A stretch of 49,836 nt of DNA from an uncultured Spiribacter sp. (GCA_913056145.1 CAJXMI010000005.1:1-49836), one strand, 5' to 3'; shown: positions 9,244-17,490, counted from the first letter of the stretch. Numbers and translations are program-made. Notes: a model not told the origin generated them from the letters alone.

Positions 9244-9708
9244 TCAAGTGCTGTTGGGATGCCGGGCCGTCTCGGCCTCGACTAGAGTTTTGAGGTTTCG
9301 GGCAACGCGGTCCACACCGGTTTGGACTGCATGCTTTATCAACTTCTCGAAGGGGCGGAATGCCAATCCCAGCTGTCCAAGCTCAAACGTGAATGTGAGT
9401 TCGCTGGTTTGCGGATCAATATGCGCGATGTTGAACTCAATGTAGTAGGGGTCTTTCACGCCGCGGAAAGCAACCTGAGACTCAGGCTGTAGCGTAATGA
9501 CCTCAAAGTCGGTTGTGGTGCGCCGCCCCTGGTCAATGCGAACCTGTCGAGCTCGCCATCCCGGACGCAGAGGGCCCTCTGTCAGGGGTTTCAGACTCTT
9601 CACTTCGGGCGACCAGCGCGGATAGTTTGAAACAAAGTCATCAACCACGAAGCCGAAGACATGTGGCGCTGATCGATGAATCCGTGTGTTCGCGCTGGTG
9701 CGGATCAT
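9244..9708 (-). CDS. SRPBCC (START/polyketide-cyclase-like) family protein
   Basis: A 154-residue protein starting MIRTSANTRIHRSAPHVFGFVVD, the typical first strand and helix of SRPBCC ligand-binding folds, and ending with a long C-terminal helix (PFEKLIKHAVQTGVDRVARNLKTLVEAE). It likely binds a hydrophobic ligand; the specific function is unknown. The start was chosen at the ATG before the first conserved strand; the upstream in-frame stretch contains a decamer and is more likely leader. It lies just upstream of the short LOV gene on the same strand (22 bases), so co-transcription is likely. Confidence 0.8.
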   Translation of the reverse strand: MIRTSANTRIHRSAPHVFGFVVDDFVSNYPRWSPEVKSLKPLTEGPLRPGWRARQVRIDQGRRTTTDFEVITLQPESQVAFRGVKDPYYIEFNIAHIDPQTSELTFTFELGQLGLAFRPFEKLIKHAVQTGVDRVARNLKTLVEAETARHPNST

Positions 9709-9719
9709 AGATTCTCTGG

Positions 9720-9733
9720 TAGTGGACAGGCAT
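9720..9733 (+). repeat. Decamer copy between divergent genes
   Basis: TAGTGGACAGGCAT, preceded by GG so that it reads GTAG-TGGACAGG. It lies in the 88-base gap between the SRPBCC gene and the rightward DUF4864-like gene. Confidence 0.9.
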
Positions 9734-9796
9734 TTTCTGTAAGAGCACCTTAACCCGACATGGCCGTTCGCCAAAATATGCAATAGGAGAGAGTCA

Positions 9797-10351
9797 GTGA
9801 AATTGTCACGATATTCACGGATGGGCGCCGTTCGCCTGCTTACAGGCTTCGTGCCTGTCCTGATTCTGGTTGCTGCCTGTCCCGCAGCGGCACAGCCGCT
9901 GCAGCCCGGGCCGGCATTGGAACCTGCCGAGGTTGTGTCGATTCAGCTGGAGGCACTTCAGCGCAACAACGAGCCACGTGCAAATGCCGGGATAGAGCAG
10001 GTGTGGGCCTTCGCCCACCCGCGGAATCGGGCGATTACCGGACCTCTATCCCGGTTCATGAGGATGCTTCGTGGCCCCGGTTACGGTGTGCTAATCAACC
10101 ATAGACGTCATGAAATACAGGAGGTTACGCTCAATGAGCGCGAAGCCCGCTACACTGTGACCGTGATCGCGAACGATGGCGGGTTCTTCAAGTTCGACTG
10201 GCGACTGGAGCTCGCGGATCTGGCGGTTGGCGCTGCCTGGATGACAACGCAGGTGATGCCGGGCCAGAGGACTGGAGAGCAGCTGTCCTCCCTCAGACCC
10301 TCAACTACGCGCCTGACTCCAGCGATCCTCGCCAGCAGAAAAAAGCTCTGA
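9797..10351 (+). CDS. Exported DUF4864-like protein
   Basis: A 184-residue protein with a signal peptide (RLLTGFVPVLILVAACPAAAQ) followed by a domain resembling DUF4864: IEQVWAFAHPRNRAITGPLSRFMRML and a PGYGVLINHRRHEI strand. GTG is the start, supported by AGGAGAG 8 bases upstream. Function unknown; likely periplasmic. TGCCTGTCC inside the signal peptide (VPVL) is a partial match to the decamer. Its last 51 bases overlap the 3' end of the convergent RAYT gene. Confidence 0.75.
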   Translation: MKLSRYSRMGAVRLLTGFVPVLILVAACPAAAQPLQPGPALEPAEVVSIQLEALQRNNEPRANAGIEQVWAFAHPRNRAITGPLSRFMRMLRGPGYGVLINHRRHEIQEVTLNEREARYTVTVIANDGGFFKFDWRLELADLAVGAAWMTTQVMPGQRTGEQLSSLRPSTTRLTPAILASRKKL

Positions 10352-11296
10352 GGTGATTGTCCCACCTTTAAGGAACCGCCGGCCGAGACGTGCTGCAGTG
10401 CGCCGCAGGACTGATGCGGATCCGAGCCACCGTGGCGACAATTTTCCGGGCTCCGAGAGAGCGCGCAAAAAGCCGTCCTGCCTAAGGCCAAGCCGGACCA
10501 TGAGATCGGGAAGATGCTCTGGAATGGCTCCGCGTTTTCCGCTGACGAGGCTGCGCCCGGACCAGTCCACCAGCATTAAATACTCGTCCAGTGAGCAGAG
10601 GCACTCGGACTCGGTTCGCCCGGGGGCTGTCAACGGAGCCAAGTGACGCGAAGCGCGCCGGCGCTGCTGGATGCGCTCCTGAATAGATGTGTAGTCGGAT
10701 GTTTCCGGCGTTTGCGCCATCCCGGCACGAACTGGATTGAGATCCACGTATGCCATTGCTGCAAGGAGTGCGCCGGCCGTCAACAGCGCCTGACTCCGGT
10801 AGCGGCTACTCCAGAAGTGCCCATTGACGTTGTCTTCCTGGTTCGCCATCCGAGCGATGGGTTCATTGATTGCCCGCATGAACCAGGAAACGCTTGCCAG
10901 GCGCTCACGATAGGCCGCAACGAGTCTGTGAATAGTCGCACGCTCCCCCCTGGTGACCACCTGGGACTTGAGAAAACGCTCGAGTAAGGGCGGGCCCCTG
11001 AACACCCGACGCCAGCGCTGGATCACTTCGCGATCACTCCAGCGCTCTACCTCGGACGGCCGCAGCTCAATCACCAGATGGAAGTGATTCGACATGACGG
11101 CGTAGGCATGAATGTCGATGGCAAACGCTGAGGCAGCCCGACGGAAGCGCTCCCTGATCCAGTCCTTGCGATGTGAGAAGTCCCGCCCCGTTGCACGGTC
11201 AAAGCCGCAGAGGAACTGCTGGCGAACGCAGCGCGACGTAATGTGGTAATAGGGTGTGGTCGCGGGGCTGATCAGCTGGCGTCTTGGCAGAGGCAT
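10301..11296 (-). CDS. REP-associated tyrosine transposase-like protein (RAYT, Y1/HUH)
   Basis: A 331-residue Y1_Tnp-type protein. The start MPLPRRQLISPATTPYYHITSRCVRQQFLCG is characteristic of the RAYT group, and MSNHFHLVI is the HUH (His-hydrophobic-His) metal site. Family knowledge places the nucleophilic Tyr in the helix after the core; candidates are the AAYRERL Tyr or the one in SSRYRSQ. A helical C-terminal extension follows. RAYTs are single-copy, domesticated relatives of IS200/IS605 transposases linked to short dispersed repeats. No terminal hairpins or target duplication that would define an IS are seen. A decamer lies 153 bases upstream of the start. The gene looks intact, so expression and activity are plausible but unproven. 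Confidence 0.88.
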   Translation of the reverse strand: MPLPRRQLISPATTPYYHITSRCVRQQFLCGFDRATGRDFSHRKDWIRERFRRAASAFAIDIHAYAVMSNHFHLVIELRPSEVERWSDREVIQRWRRVFRGPPLLERFLKSQVVTRGERATIHRLVAAYRERLASVSWFMRAINEPIARMANQEDNVNGHFWSSRYRSQALLTAGALLAAMAYVDLNPVRAGMAQTPETSDYTSIQERIQQRRRASRHLAPLTAPGRTESECLCSLDEYLMLVDWSGRSLVSGKRGAIPEHLPDLMVRLGLRQDGFLRALSEPGKLSPRWLGSASVLRRTAARLGRRFLKGGTITSELFSAGEDRWSQARS

Positions 11297-11448
11297 CTAT
11301 GTGCACCGTCATCGCTTCCAAACTCACTGCTGATTATGCGGAATCCCTTCGCCCTCTCCTGAGACAGGGTTCACAGAAACAGGCAACAGCCAGCGAGTCG
11401 CGATTGAGTGCGCGCTTGTACCCAGTTCGCCCAGGTTCGCCCAGATTT

Positions 11449-11476
11449 GTGCCTGTCCACTATTTCCGTCCACTAT
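11449..11476 (-). repeat. Decamer plus partial copy upstream of the RAYT gene
   Basis: GTGCCTGTCCACTAT at 11449 is followed by a truncated CCGTCCACTAT at 11466. Just before them TTCGCCCAG-type octamers repeat (11426-11443). This 223-base gap separates RAYT from the rightward FAH gene and holds nothing else I recognise. Confidence 0.88.
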
Positions 11477-11519
11477 TCCGCTGGGTTATCCGGACTGCCA
11501 CGATTTGAGGACGCAGCCA

Positions 11520-12227
11520 GTGAAAGATCAGTACGTCATACCCCCACCGCCCGTTGCCGCTATTCCAACCGCGGAAGGTGGGGCGTTCCCGGTCCGCCGG
11601 GTCTATTGTGTGGGACGCAACTACGCGGAACATGCTGTGGAAATGGGGCATGACCCGAACCGTGAGCCACCCTTTTTCTTCCAGAAAAACCCTCAGGACC
11701 TGGTCTCGGACGGATCGTTTCCGTACCCGCAGGGAAGCAATGACGTCCAGCACGAGCTGGAGTTGATGGTCGCCCTCAAGAGTGGCGGGCGGTGGATCAC
11801 TGCGGAGGCTGCAGAGGCTCATATATGGGGGTATGGAGTGGCTCTCGACATGACATGCCGGGACCTCCAGAGCATTGCAAAAGAGCGGGGCCGTCCTTGG
11901 ATAAGCGCCAAGGCATTCTATCGCTCAGCGCCGTGTGGCGTGCTAAGCCCGGTCGCAATGACTGGACACCCACGCAATGGCGCTATGGAGCTCAGGGTCA
12001 GTGGTAAAGTGCGACAGAAGGGCGATCTGGCGCAGCAGATCTGGACGGTCCCCGAGATCATTGAAAGGCTGTCCACAGAATTTGAGCTTGCGGCGGGTGA
12101 TGTGATCCTGACCGGAACCCCTGCTGGTGTGGGGCCGCTGCAGGTCGGTGACTCTCTGGACGGCTCCATTGCGGGCGTTGGTCAAGTGTCGGTCGAGGTG
12201 GTGGGCGAGCAGGGGCCTCCCAGGTGA
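11520..12227 (+). CDS. Fumarylacetoacetate hydrolase (FAH) family protein
   Basis: A 235-residue cytoplasmic enzyme of the FAH superfamily, metal-dependent hydrolases or decarboxylases of acylpyruvate-type substrates. Key features are the VYCVGRNYAEHAVEMG entry loop, the metal-binding glutamates in HELELMV, YGVALDMTCRDLQ, and the C-terminal GDVILTGTPAGVGPL. It resembles fumarylpyruvate hydrolases, but the substrate is not determined. GTG start preceded by TTGAGGA; a TTG 15 bases upstream is an alternative. The gene stands alone, with no aromatic-degradation neighbours. Confidence 0.9.
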   Translation: MKDQYVIPPPPVAAIPTAEGGAFPVRRVYCVGRNYAEHAVEMGHDPNREPPFFFQKNPQDLVSDGSFPYPQGSNDVQHELELMVALKSGGRWITAEAAEAHIWGYGVALDMTCRDLQSIAKERGRPWISAKAFYRSAPCGVLSPVAMTGHPRNGAMELRVSGKVRQKGDLAQQIWTVPEIIERLSTEFELAAGDVILTGTPAGVGPLQVGDSLDGSIAGVGQVSVEVVGEQGPPR

Positions 12228-12247
12228 CATATCCGACAAGCAGGGCG

Positions 12248-12261
12248 GTGGCTGTCCAGTA
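12248..12261 (-). repeat. Decamer variant after the FAH gene
   Basis: GTGGCTGTCCAGTA, the TGGACAGCCA form, in the convergent gap between the FAH and ohr genes. A second short AGTCCAGGAATCTCA echo follows at about 12268. Confidence 0.75.
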
Positions 12262-12347
12262 ATCTCAGTCCAGGAATCTCAATTGCCCCGATGACAGTTG
12301 TTGCCGTCGGGGCATGGAGTTAACGCGCTAAGATCGACTTGTCGAGA

Positions 12348-12770
12348 TCAGGCCAGGGTGGTGCTCACATCGATATTGCCTTTAGTGGCATATGAATATG
12401 GGCAGACGACATGGGCTTTTTCGACGAGTTTCTCTGCCTCTGCTCGCTCCACGCCGGGCAGGCTGACCGCCAGGTCAACGGCGATCGCGAATCCTTCTCC
12501 ATCGGCGCGCTTGCCAAGTGAGACAGTGGCGGTTACCTCACTTTCTTCCGGAACCTTGATGTTCTCCTGCCCCCCCACGAATTGCATCGCGCCGAGGAAA
12601 CAAGCGGAGTACCCGCAGGCAAAAAGCTGCTCCGGGTTAGTCCCCTCACCGCCAGGACCGCCGAGCTCCTTGGGAGCCGTCAGCTTGACATCAAGCGAGC
12701 CATTGTCGACAGAAGCGTGGCCGTCCCGTCCGCCGGTTGCGCTACCAGTAGTTGTGTAGAGTACTTCCAT
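12348..12770 (-). CDS. ohr: Organic hydroperoxide resistance protein Ohr
   Basis: Thiol peroxidase that reduces organic and fatty-acid hydroperoxides in the cytoplasm. The 140-residue OsmC/Ohr fold starts MEVLYTTTGSATGGRDG. The peroxidatic Cys57 is in GYSACF and the resolving Cys123 is in HVVCPYS; the conserved NPEQLFACGY precedes the first. The length is normal. The start is the ATG with GGAGAC upstream. No ohrR repressor gene is seen next to it. The upstream gap to the rightward lyase gene carries several decamer copies. Confidence 0.95.
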   Translation of the reverse strand: MEVLYTTTGSATGGRDGHASVDNGSLDVKLTAPKELGGPGGEGTNPEQLFACGYSACFLGAMQFVGGQENIKVPEESEVTATVSLGKRADGEGFAIAVDLAVSLPGVERAEAEKLVEKAHVVCPYSYATKGNIDVSTTLA

Positions 12771-12812
12771 TTCATGTCTCCGGTTCAGGTTGGTTGTTCG
12801 GGTCCACTGGGT

Positions 12813-12927
12813 GGTGGACAGACAAGAACGATCACCATACATCCGAACGCGCCCGCCTATCATCCCAATCGGGACTTGCCTGTCCAGTAGACATAGACCG
12901 CTCGGATGCGATGATGTGCCTGTCCAC
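12813..12927. repeat. Decamer cluster between ohr and the lyase gene
   Basis: Variant GTGGACAGACAA at 12814, then TTGCCTGTCCAGTAG at 12876 and GTGCCTGTCCAC at 12916. The last ends 22 bases before the lyase start codon and just before its AGGAG ribosome site, so it lies in the probable 5' leader. Confidence 0.88.
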
Positions 12928-12948
12928 GACTTCGCCAGGAGCAACGAA

Positions 12949-14133
12949 GTGAAGCGAGATACGAAATTGGTGCATGCCGGCAGGCCACCCCATGTTGATG
13001 GCAGGAGGCCTGTCAATCCGCCGATTGTTCGGGCCTCGACGGTGGATTTCGAGACCATCGAAGGTCTTGAAGAAGCGGGTCGCGCCGGAATCGCCGGGGA
13101 GCAGTCGTTTACCTATGGCGTGCACGGAACTCCCACCACTTTTGCGCTGGAATCCTTTATCACAGAGCTCGAGCGCGGTTATGGCACACGGCTTTTTAGT
13201 TCCGGTCTGGATGCGATCAGCAGCGTTTTTCTCGCCCTACTGAAACCCGGGGATCATGTGCTCGTGGTGGACAGCGTTTACGCGCCGGTGCGGAGTCTCG
13301 TCACCCGATTTCTTGCGGAACGCGGCATAGCCTACGATTTCTACAGCCCTCGCGACGTCCGAGTTGAGCGTTTTTTCCGACCCGAAACCCGTCTGGTTTA
13401 CGCGGAGACGCCAGGATCGGTCACCATGGAGCTGCAGGACATCCGCCGACTGTCCCACGCGGTAAGGCGCCATGAGCGCATTATCCTCGCCTGCGACAAT
13501 ACCTGGAGTTCGGGATACTGTTTCAGGCCGCTCGAGCATGGAGCGCATCTGTCAATTATTGCAGGTACGAAGTACTTATGTGGTCACTCGGATGTGGTCA
13601 TTGGCTCGGTGACCGCTGACGAAAGCGTTTATCCGTTGCTGCATCAAACGCGCGCCCTCCTTGGTTCCGCAGTTTCACCGGATGACTGCGCGCTGACCCT
13701 GAGAGGCGCCCGGACACTGCATATACGATATCCTGAGCATGCGCGGCGGGCGTTACAGGTCGCCGAGTGGCTGGAATCCCATGCTGCTGTCGCACAAGTT
13801 CACTATCCAGCCTTACCCTCCAGCCCCGATCACTCGCAATGGACGGCCCTCTATGAGGGTGCGGCTGGGCTTTTCGGCGTCGAGCTTGCTGGGTTCAATG
13901 ATGGACAGGCACGAAGATTTGTAAACTGTCTGCGGTTGTTCGGCAAAGGAGCATCATGGGGCGGATTCGAGAGCCTCGCCCTTCCGTGCGACATGGTTTC
14001 CAATCGGAGCATCGAGGACTGGAGCAGCAGGGGGGCGGTCGTTCGCCTTCATATCGGCCTCGAGGACCCTGGGGATCTGATTGAGGATCTTGGTCAGGCA
14101 TTGCGCGCAGCGAGTGCAGCTGGCCCCAGCTAG
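12949..14133 (+). CDS. metC: Cystathionine beta-lyase-like PLP enzyme
   Basis: A 394-residue Cys/Met-metabolism PLP enzyme (gamma-elimination family). It starts VKRDTKLVHAGRPP, as MetC does, and shows RLFSSGLDAISS near the cofactor phosphate site, ACDNTWSSGYCFRPLEHGAHL and the cofactor lysine in AGTKYLCGHSDVVIGSV. The probable reaction is cystathionine to homocysteine, pyruvate and ammonia in methionine synthesis; a related lyase role is possible. GTG start with AGGAG 8 bases upstream. A decamer at 13902 encodes DGQA in a C-terminal turn without obvious insertion. Confidence 0.85.
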   Translation: MKRDTKLVHAGRPPHVDGRRPVNPPIVRASTVDFETIEGLEEAGRAGIAGEQSFTYGVHGTPTTFALESFITELERGYGTRLFSSGLDAISSVFLALLKPGDHVLVVDSVYAPVRSLVTRFLAERGIAYDFYSPRDVRVERFFRPETRLVYAETPGSVTMELQDIRRLSHAVRRHERIILACDNTWSSGYCFRPLEHGAHLSIIAGTKYLCGHSDVVIGSVTADESVYPLLHQTRALLGSAVSPDDCALTLRGARTLHIRYPEHARRALQVAEWLESHAAVAQVHYPALPSSPDHSQWTALYEGAAGLFGVELAGFNDGQARRFVNCLRLFGKGASWGGFESLALPCDMVSNRSIEDWSSRGAVVRLHIGLEDPGDLIEDLGQALRAASAAGPS

Positions 14134-14147
14134 GTGCCTGTCCAATA
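14134..14147 (-). repeat. Decamer copy after the lyase gene
   Basis: GTGCCTGTCCAATA directly after the lyase TAG stop, in the 51-base convergent gap before the PAS gene. Confidence 0.88.
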
Positions 14148-14184
14148 GCCGCTAAGCGGTGTTCATCGACAAACGCCTGGGCAG

Positions 14185-14589
14185 TTAAAGCCGGCCCGTG
14201 ACATCGTGCTGGACAGCCACGTAATGCGTTACCTCTTCTCCATCTTTGATGGGGATGACCGTCCATTCCAGGATGAACTCATTGCCATCCTTTCTGTAGT
14301 TGATGGTCTCGCCGTGGAAGACCTGGCCTTGGCGTATCTGGTCGGCGAGGCGTTGTAGAACCTCCGGCTCTGTGTTCGGCCCCTGTAGGACGCCAGGGCT
14401 CTTGCCAAGCACCTCTCCGGCTGAATACCCGGTCATCTCCACGAAGGCATCATTCACATAGATAATCGGGCCAGCGCGACCATCAGGCTCGGCCTCGGTG
14501 ATGGTTACCGCGTTGAATCCGCGATCAACCGCAGTCTTAAAAAGGCGATATGCCATCTCCGCCGACAAACCCTGCAATGTATCCGTCAT
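14185..14589 (-). CDS. Short LOV-like PAS protein lacking the adduct cysteine
   Basis: A 134-residue protein formed by a short N-terminal helix and one PAS domain. It keeps NDAFVEMTGYSAGEVLGK, LQGPNT, INYRKDGNEFILEWTVIPI and the final YVAVQHDVTGRL, all LOV-like, but the NCRF position reads SPGV, so the photoactive Cys is absent. It could still bind flavin and sense redox state, or bind another ligand (inference). The start was chosen at the ATG with GGAGG 6 bases upstream. The C-terminal end overlaps a decamer variant (14210) that encodes AVQHDV. Confidence 0.85.
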   Translation of the reverse strand: MTDTLQGLSAEMAYRLFKTAVDRGFNAVTITEAEPDGRAGPIIYVNDAFVEMTGYSAGEVLGKSPGVLQGPNTEPEVLQRLADQIRQGQVFHGETINYRKDGNEFILEWTVIPIKDGEEVTHYVAVQHDVTGRL

Positions 14590-14683
14590 GGTTGCCTCCA
14601 TACCGTAACCATCCGAGTCCACAGTCCCAGCACGGCACCCGACTGTCAATTTGCGCGGGTCCTTGAGGAGGTGCTGGGTGAGA

Positions 14684-14719
14684 TAGTGGACAGCCACGAA
14701 TGCGCTTGTGGACAGGCAC
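14684..14719 (+). repeat. Direct pair of decamers, 22 bp apart
   Basis: TAGTGGACAGCCAC at 14684 and GTGGACAGGCAC at 14708; core-to-core distance is 22 bases. They lie in the gap between znuB and the PAS gene, both transcribed leftward. Confidence 0.88.
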
Positions 14720-14754
14720 ACCTTTGCCTCGAACAGGCAAACGTGGCGATGGGC

Positions 14755-15561
14755 TCAGCCCGAGCTGCGTGCTCGCGGGATCAGGCGCGCGAGGATGTTC
14801 AGGCCCGCGAAAAGAAGTGCGGCGATACATACGATGGTGGGTCCGGTTGGCGTATCAAGGTTCCAGGATCCCCACAGGCCCCCGGCGACTGATGCCACTC
14901 CAACCCCCGCCGCCCCAATCGCCATTCTCTCGGGCGTGCTACTGAAGGGCCTGGCGGTCGCCGCGGGTATGATCAGCAGTGCGGCGATCAGTAATACGCC
15001 CACGACCTTGATGGCGACAGCAACCACGATGGCCAAAGAGATGGTGAGAATTAATTCCTCGCGCCTGGGATGATAGCCCTCTGCATAGGCAAGATCGTCG
15101 CTCACAGTGGCGGTTAACAAGGCCTGCCAGCGAAATATCACCAGACCAATGACCAACAGGGACCCGCCCCAGATGACGGCCAGGTCTGCCTGTCCAACAG
15201 CGAGGATATCGCCAAACAGGTATGCCATCAGGTCGATGCGGACATCTGAAAGGAATGACACGGCGACCAGCCCAAATGCGAGCGCAGCATGCGCCATGAC
15301 GCCGAGGAGCGTGTCCATCGCGTAGCCTCGCCCGGTCAACAGGGTGACCAGAACGGCCATCAAGAGGGATATGACCAGGACACCGGCGAAGACCGAAATC
15401 GATAGCGCGATGGCTAGAGCTACGCCAAGGACAGCGGCATGCGCGGTTGCTGCGCCAAAAAATGCCATCCGTCGCCAGACAACAAAACAGCCAAGAGGCG
15501 CAGCCGCCAGCACAACACCCAGTCCAGCGAGAAGGGCCCGCACCATGAAGTCGTCAAGCAT
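14755..15561 (-). CDS. znuB: Zinc ABC transporter permease
   Basis: Inner-membrane permease of the ZnuABC high-affinity Zn2+ importer. 268 residues with about eight membrane segments, starting MLDDFMVRALLAGLGVVLAAAPLGCFVVWRRM, the usual ABC-3 N-terminus, and containing ALLIIPAATA near the C-terminus. The start codon overlaps the znuC stop by 8 bases (ATGCTTGA), indicating translational coupling. A decamer at 15187 encodes VGQA in a loop after DLMAYLFGDILA. Regulation by Zur is expected through the box upstream of znuC. Confidence 0.93.
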   Translation of the reverse strand: MLDDFMVRALLAGLGVVLAAAPLGCFVVWRRMAFFGAATAHAAVLGVALAIALSISVFAGVLVISLLMAVLVTLLTGRGYAMDTLLGVMAHAALAFGLVAVSFLSDVRIDLMAYLFGDILAVGQADLAVIWGGSLLVIGLVIFRWQALLTATVSDDLAYAEGYHPRREELILTISLAIVVAVAIKVVGVLLIAALLIIPAATARPFSSTPERMAIGAAGVGVASVAGGLWGSWNLDTPTGPTIVCIAALLFAGLNILARLIPRARSSG

Positions 15562-16360
15562 CGGCGGACTTCTTCTCGTGTCCTTGAGCGTGGCATTCGT
15601 TGCCGTCGGGATGCTCATGCGGGTGTTTGTGAGGATCATGTCGGAACAAGGCAAGCGCCTCATCAGCGTCAGTCCCAAAGAGAGCGCGATATTCGGGTGC
15701 AGCGGTTACAGCTTCGGGGTGGCCCTGACAGCAGATGGAGTGGTTGAGGCAGATCACGCGATCGGCCGCCCTCATCACAACGTGCAAGTCATGGCTCACC
15801 ATGAGCACGGCGCAGCCCAGAGTGTCGCGGATCTCCTCTACCTGACGATAGAAATCAGCGGTGCCCGTCTGATCGAGGCCTTGTGACGCCTCGTCGAGCA
15901 TCAGCAGGTTGGGTTTGTCGATCAGTGCCCTCGCCATAAGCGCCCTTTGGAACTGGCCTCCCGACAGGTCCGACATCGACGCGTCGGCATAGGCTTGAAG
16001 TCCCGCGCGCTCCAGGCTGTCACGAATTTCATCGGCACGGTGGCGCCGGGGAAGGTTGAGGAATCTGCGCACGGTCAACGGCAGCGTCGGATCGATGTGT
16101 AATTTTTGCGGGACGTAGCCGATGCGCAAACCACCACCCCGCTCCACACTTCCATGGGTAGGAAACACCGCACCGATCAGAACCCGGAGCAAAGTCGACT
16201 TTCCCGAACCATTGGGGCCAACGACCGTGACGATCTCGCCGGGACGTATCGCCAAGTCAACGCCCTCGAGGACGGCATTGCCTCCAAGACGGACGCTCAC
16301 ACCATCAGCACGGATCAGTGTTTCTGCATTGCGCGACATAGCGGGATCGGACCTTGCCAT
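15554..16360 (-). CDS. znuC: Zinc ABC transporter ATPase
   Basis: ATPase subunit powering zinc import. It shows Walker A GPNGSGKST, signature LSGGQFQR, Walker B NLLMLDEA, and the switch His in MVSHDLHVV. The C-terminus has a His-rich tail (RHDPHKHPHEHPDGNECH) typical of ZnuC and likely to bind Zn2+. The 268-residue length is normal. An ATG 21 bases downstream (MSRNAET) is an alternative start. It is transcribed divergently from znuA across a Zur-type operator and overlaps znuB. Confidence 0.95.
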   Translation of the reverse strand: MARSDPAMSRNAETLIRADGVSVRLGGNAVLEGVDLAIRPGEIVTVVGPNGSGKSTLLRVLIGAVFPTHGSVERGGGLRIGYVPQKLHIDPTLPLTVRRFLNLPRRHRADEIRDSLERAGLQAYADASMSDLSGGQFQRALMARALIDKPNLLMLDEASQGLDQTGTADFYRQVEEIRDTLGCAVLMVSHDLHVVMRAADRVICLNHSICCQGHPEAVTAAPEYRALFGTDADEALALFRHDPHKHPHEHPDGNECHAQGHEKKSADA

Positions 16361-16389
16361 AGAGCACAGTGTATCGGAAGCAAAATGAT

Positions 16390-16409
16390 TGTTATAGTAT
16401 AACGTAACA
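16390..16409. promoter_or_regulatory. Zur operator between znuC and znuA
   Basis: TGTTATAGTATAACGTAACA is close to the gammaproteobacterial Zur palindrome (TGTTATANTATAACA). It lies 30 bases from the znuC start and 20 from the znuA start, so one repressor site could control both divergent transcripts. Confidence 0.88.
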
Positions 16410-16428
16410 TCGCGATGGAGGGATTGTT

Positions 16429-17490
16429 ATGACGTTACTCACTGGTCGTTCGCACACATATGGGCCTAATTACTGGACAGGCAAGTACCCGGACCAGCCA
16501 TCAAAGGGTGCGGGGCGCATAAGCGCTGCGGCATGGCGCTGGCGGTTTCTGTTATGTGCCGCAATGTTCACGCTCAGCGCAAGCGTTGTCGCTGCGCCAC
16601 GGGTAGCGACGGACATCGCGCCGGTTCATTCCCTGGTTGCGATGGTGATGAAAGATATTGGACAGCCACAACTTGTAATCCAGCGCGGGGCTTCGCCGCA
16701 TAGTTATTCTTTGCGCCCTTCAGAGGCGGCGGCGCTGGAAGACGCTGAAGTTGTTTTCTGGACTAGCTCGCAGCTCACGCCCTGGCTGGAGCGAGCTTTG
16801 GAGAACCTCTCGGGCGACGCACGACGGGTAGAGCTGGTCCAGACCGAGGGTACGGTTCGGCATGAGTTTCGCGAGGCCATAGAGTTCAGTCAGCCACAAG
16901 AACCGGCAGTGGACAGGCACGAACACGCCGACCACGACCACGACCACGACCACGACCATTCGCATGAGGGCATCGACCCGCATGCCTGGCTGGATCCTTT
17001 GAATGCGCAAAACTGGATCACTGTGATAGCTAATACGCTCGCACAAACCGATCCTGCGAACGCCGCGGCCTATCGCAGTAATGCCAATGAAGCGCGTGAA
17101 CGCCTGAGCACGCTTATCGCTGAGGTTGATACTGAACTTGAGCCAGTGCGCAATGACGCCTTTATTGTGTTTCACGATGCCTACCAGTACTTCGAGAAAC
17201 GCTTCGAGTTAAACGGTGTTGGCGCTATCGCGCTGAGTGATGCAACAGATCCCAGTCCGGCGCGCATAGCCGCCATCAGGCGCATAGTGGAGCATCATGA
17301 TGTGCGCTGCGTGTTCGCGGAGCCGCAGTTCAACCCTGCCCTCGTCACTACAGTGCTGAACGGGACAGATGCCGGCACAGGCGTGTTGGATCCGCTTGGA
17401 AGCGACATCCCGGAAGGCATCGGGTTCTACCCGGCACTGCTCCAGGATCTGTCGAGCAGCTTGGCGGACTGCCTGAGGGACAACGCCTGA
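16429..17490 (+). CDS. znuA: Zinc-binding periplasmic protein
   Basis: Periplasmic solute-binding protein that hands Zn2+ to ZnuBC. It has the cluster A-I fold with metal-ligand histidines in APVHSLV, GASPHSY and GIDPHAWLDP, and a His/Asp-rich loop (about residues 160-182, HADHDHDHDHDHSHEG). The ATG follows GGAGGGATT and no other in-frame start precedes the signal peptide core (WRFLLCAAMFTLSASVVAA). This leaves an unusual ~36-residue N-terminal extension, part of which (YWTGK) is a decamer at 16474. A second decamer at 16910 encodes VDRH at the entrance of the His-rich loop. A TGGACAGCCA variant at 16659 falls on a conserved IGQPQ turn. Confidence 0.93.
   Translation: MTLLTGRSHTYGPNYWTGKYPDQPSKGAGRISAAAWRWRFLLCAAMFTLSASVVAAPRVATDIAPVHSLVAMVMKDIGQPQLVIQRGASPHSYSLRPSEAAALEDAEVVFWTSSQLTPWLERALENLSGDARRVELVQTEGTVRHEFREAIEFSQPQEPAVDRHEHADHDHDHDHDHSHEGIDPHAWLDPLNAQNWITVIANTLAQTDPANAAAYRSNANEARERLSTLIAEVDTELEPVRNDAFIVFHDAYQYFEKRFELNGVGAIALSDATDPSPARIAAIRRIVEHHDVRCVFAEPQFNPALVTTVLNGTDAGTGVLDPLGSDIPEGIGFYPALLQDLSSSLADCLRDNA

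Noticed and set aside
10301-11296. RAYT gene as an active insertion sequence
   Set aside because: No terminal subterminal hairpins, partner gene or target duplication are visible; it fits the single-copy domesticated class better.
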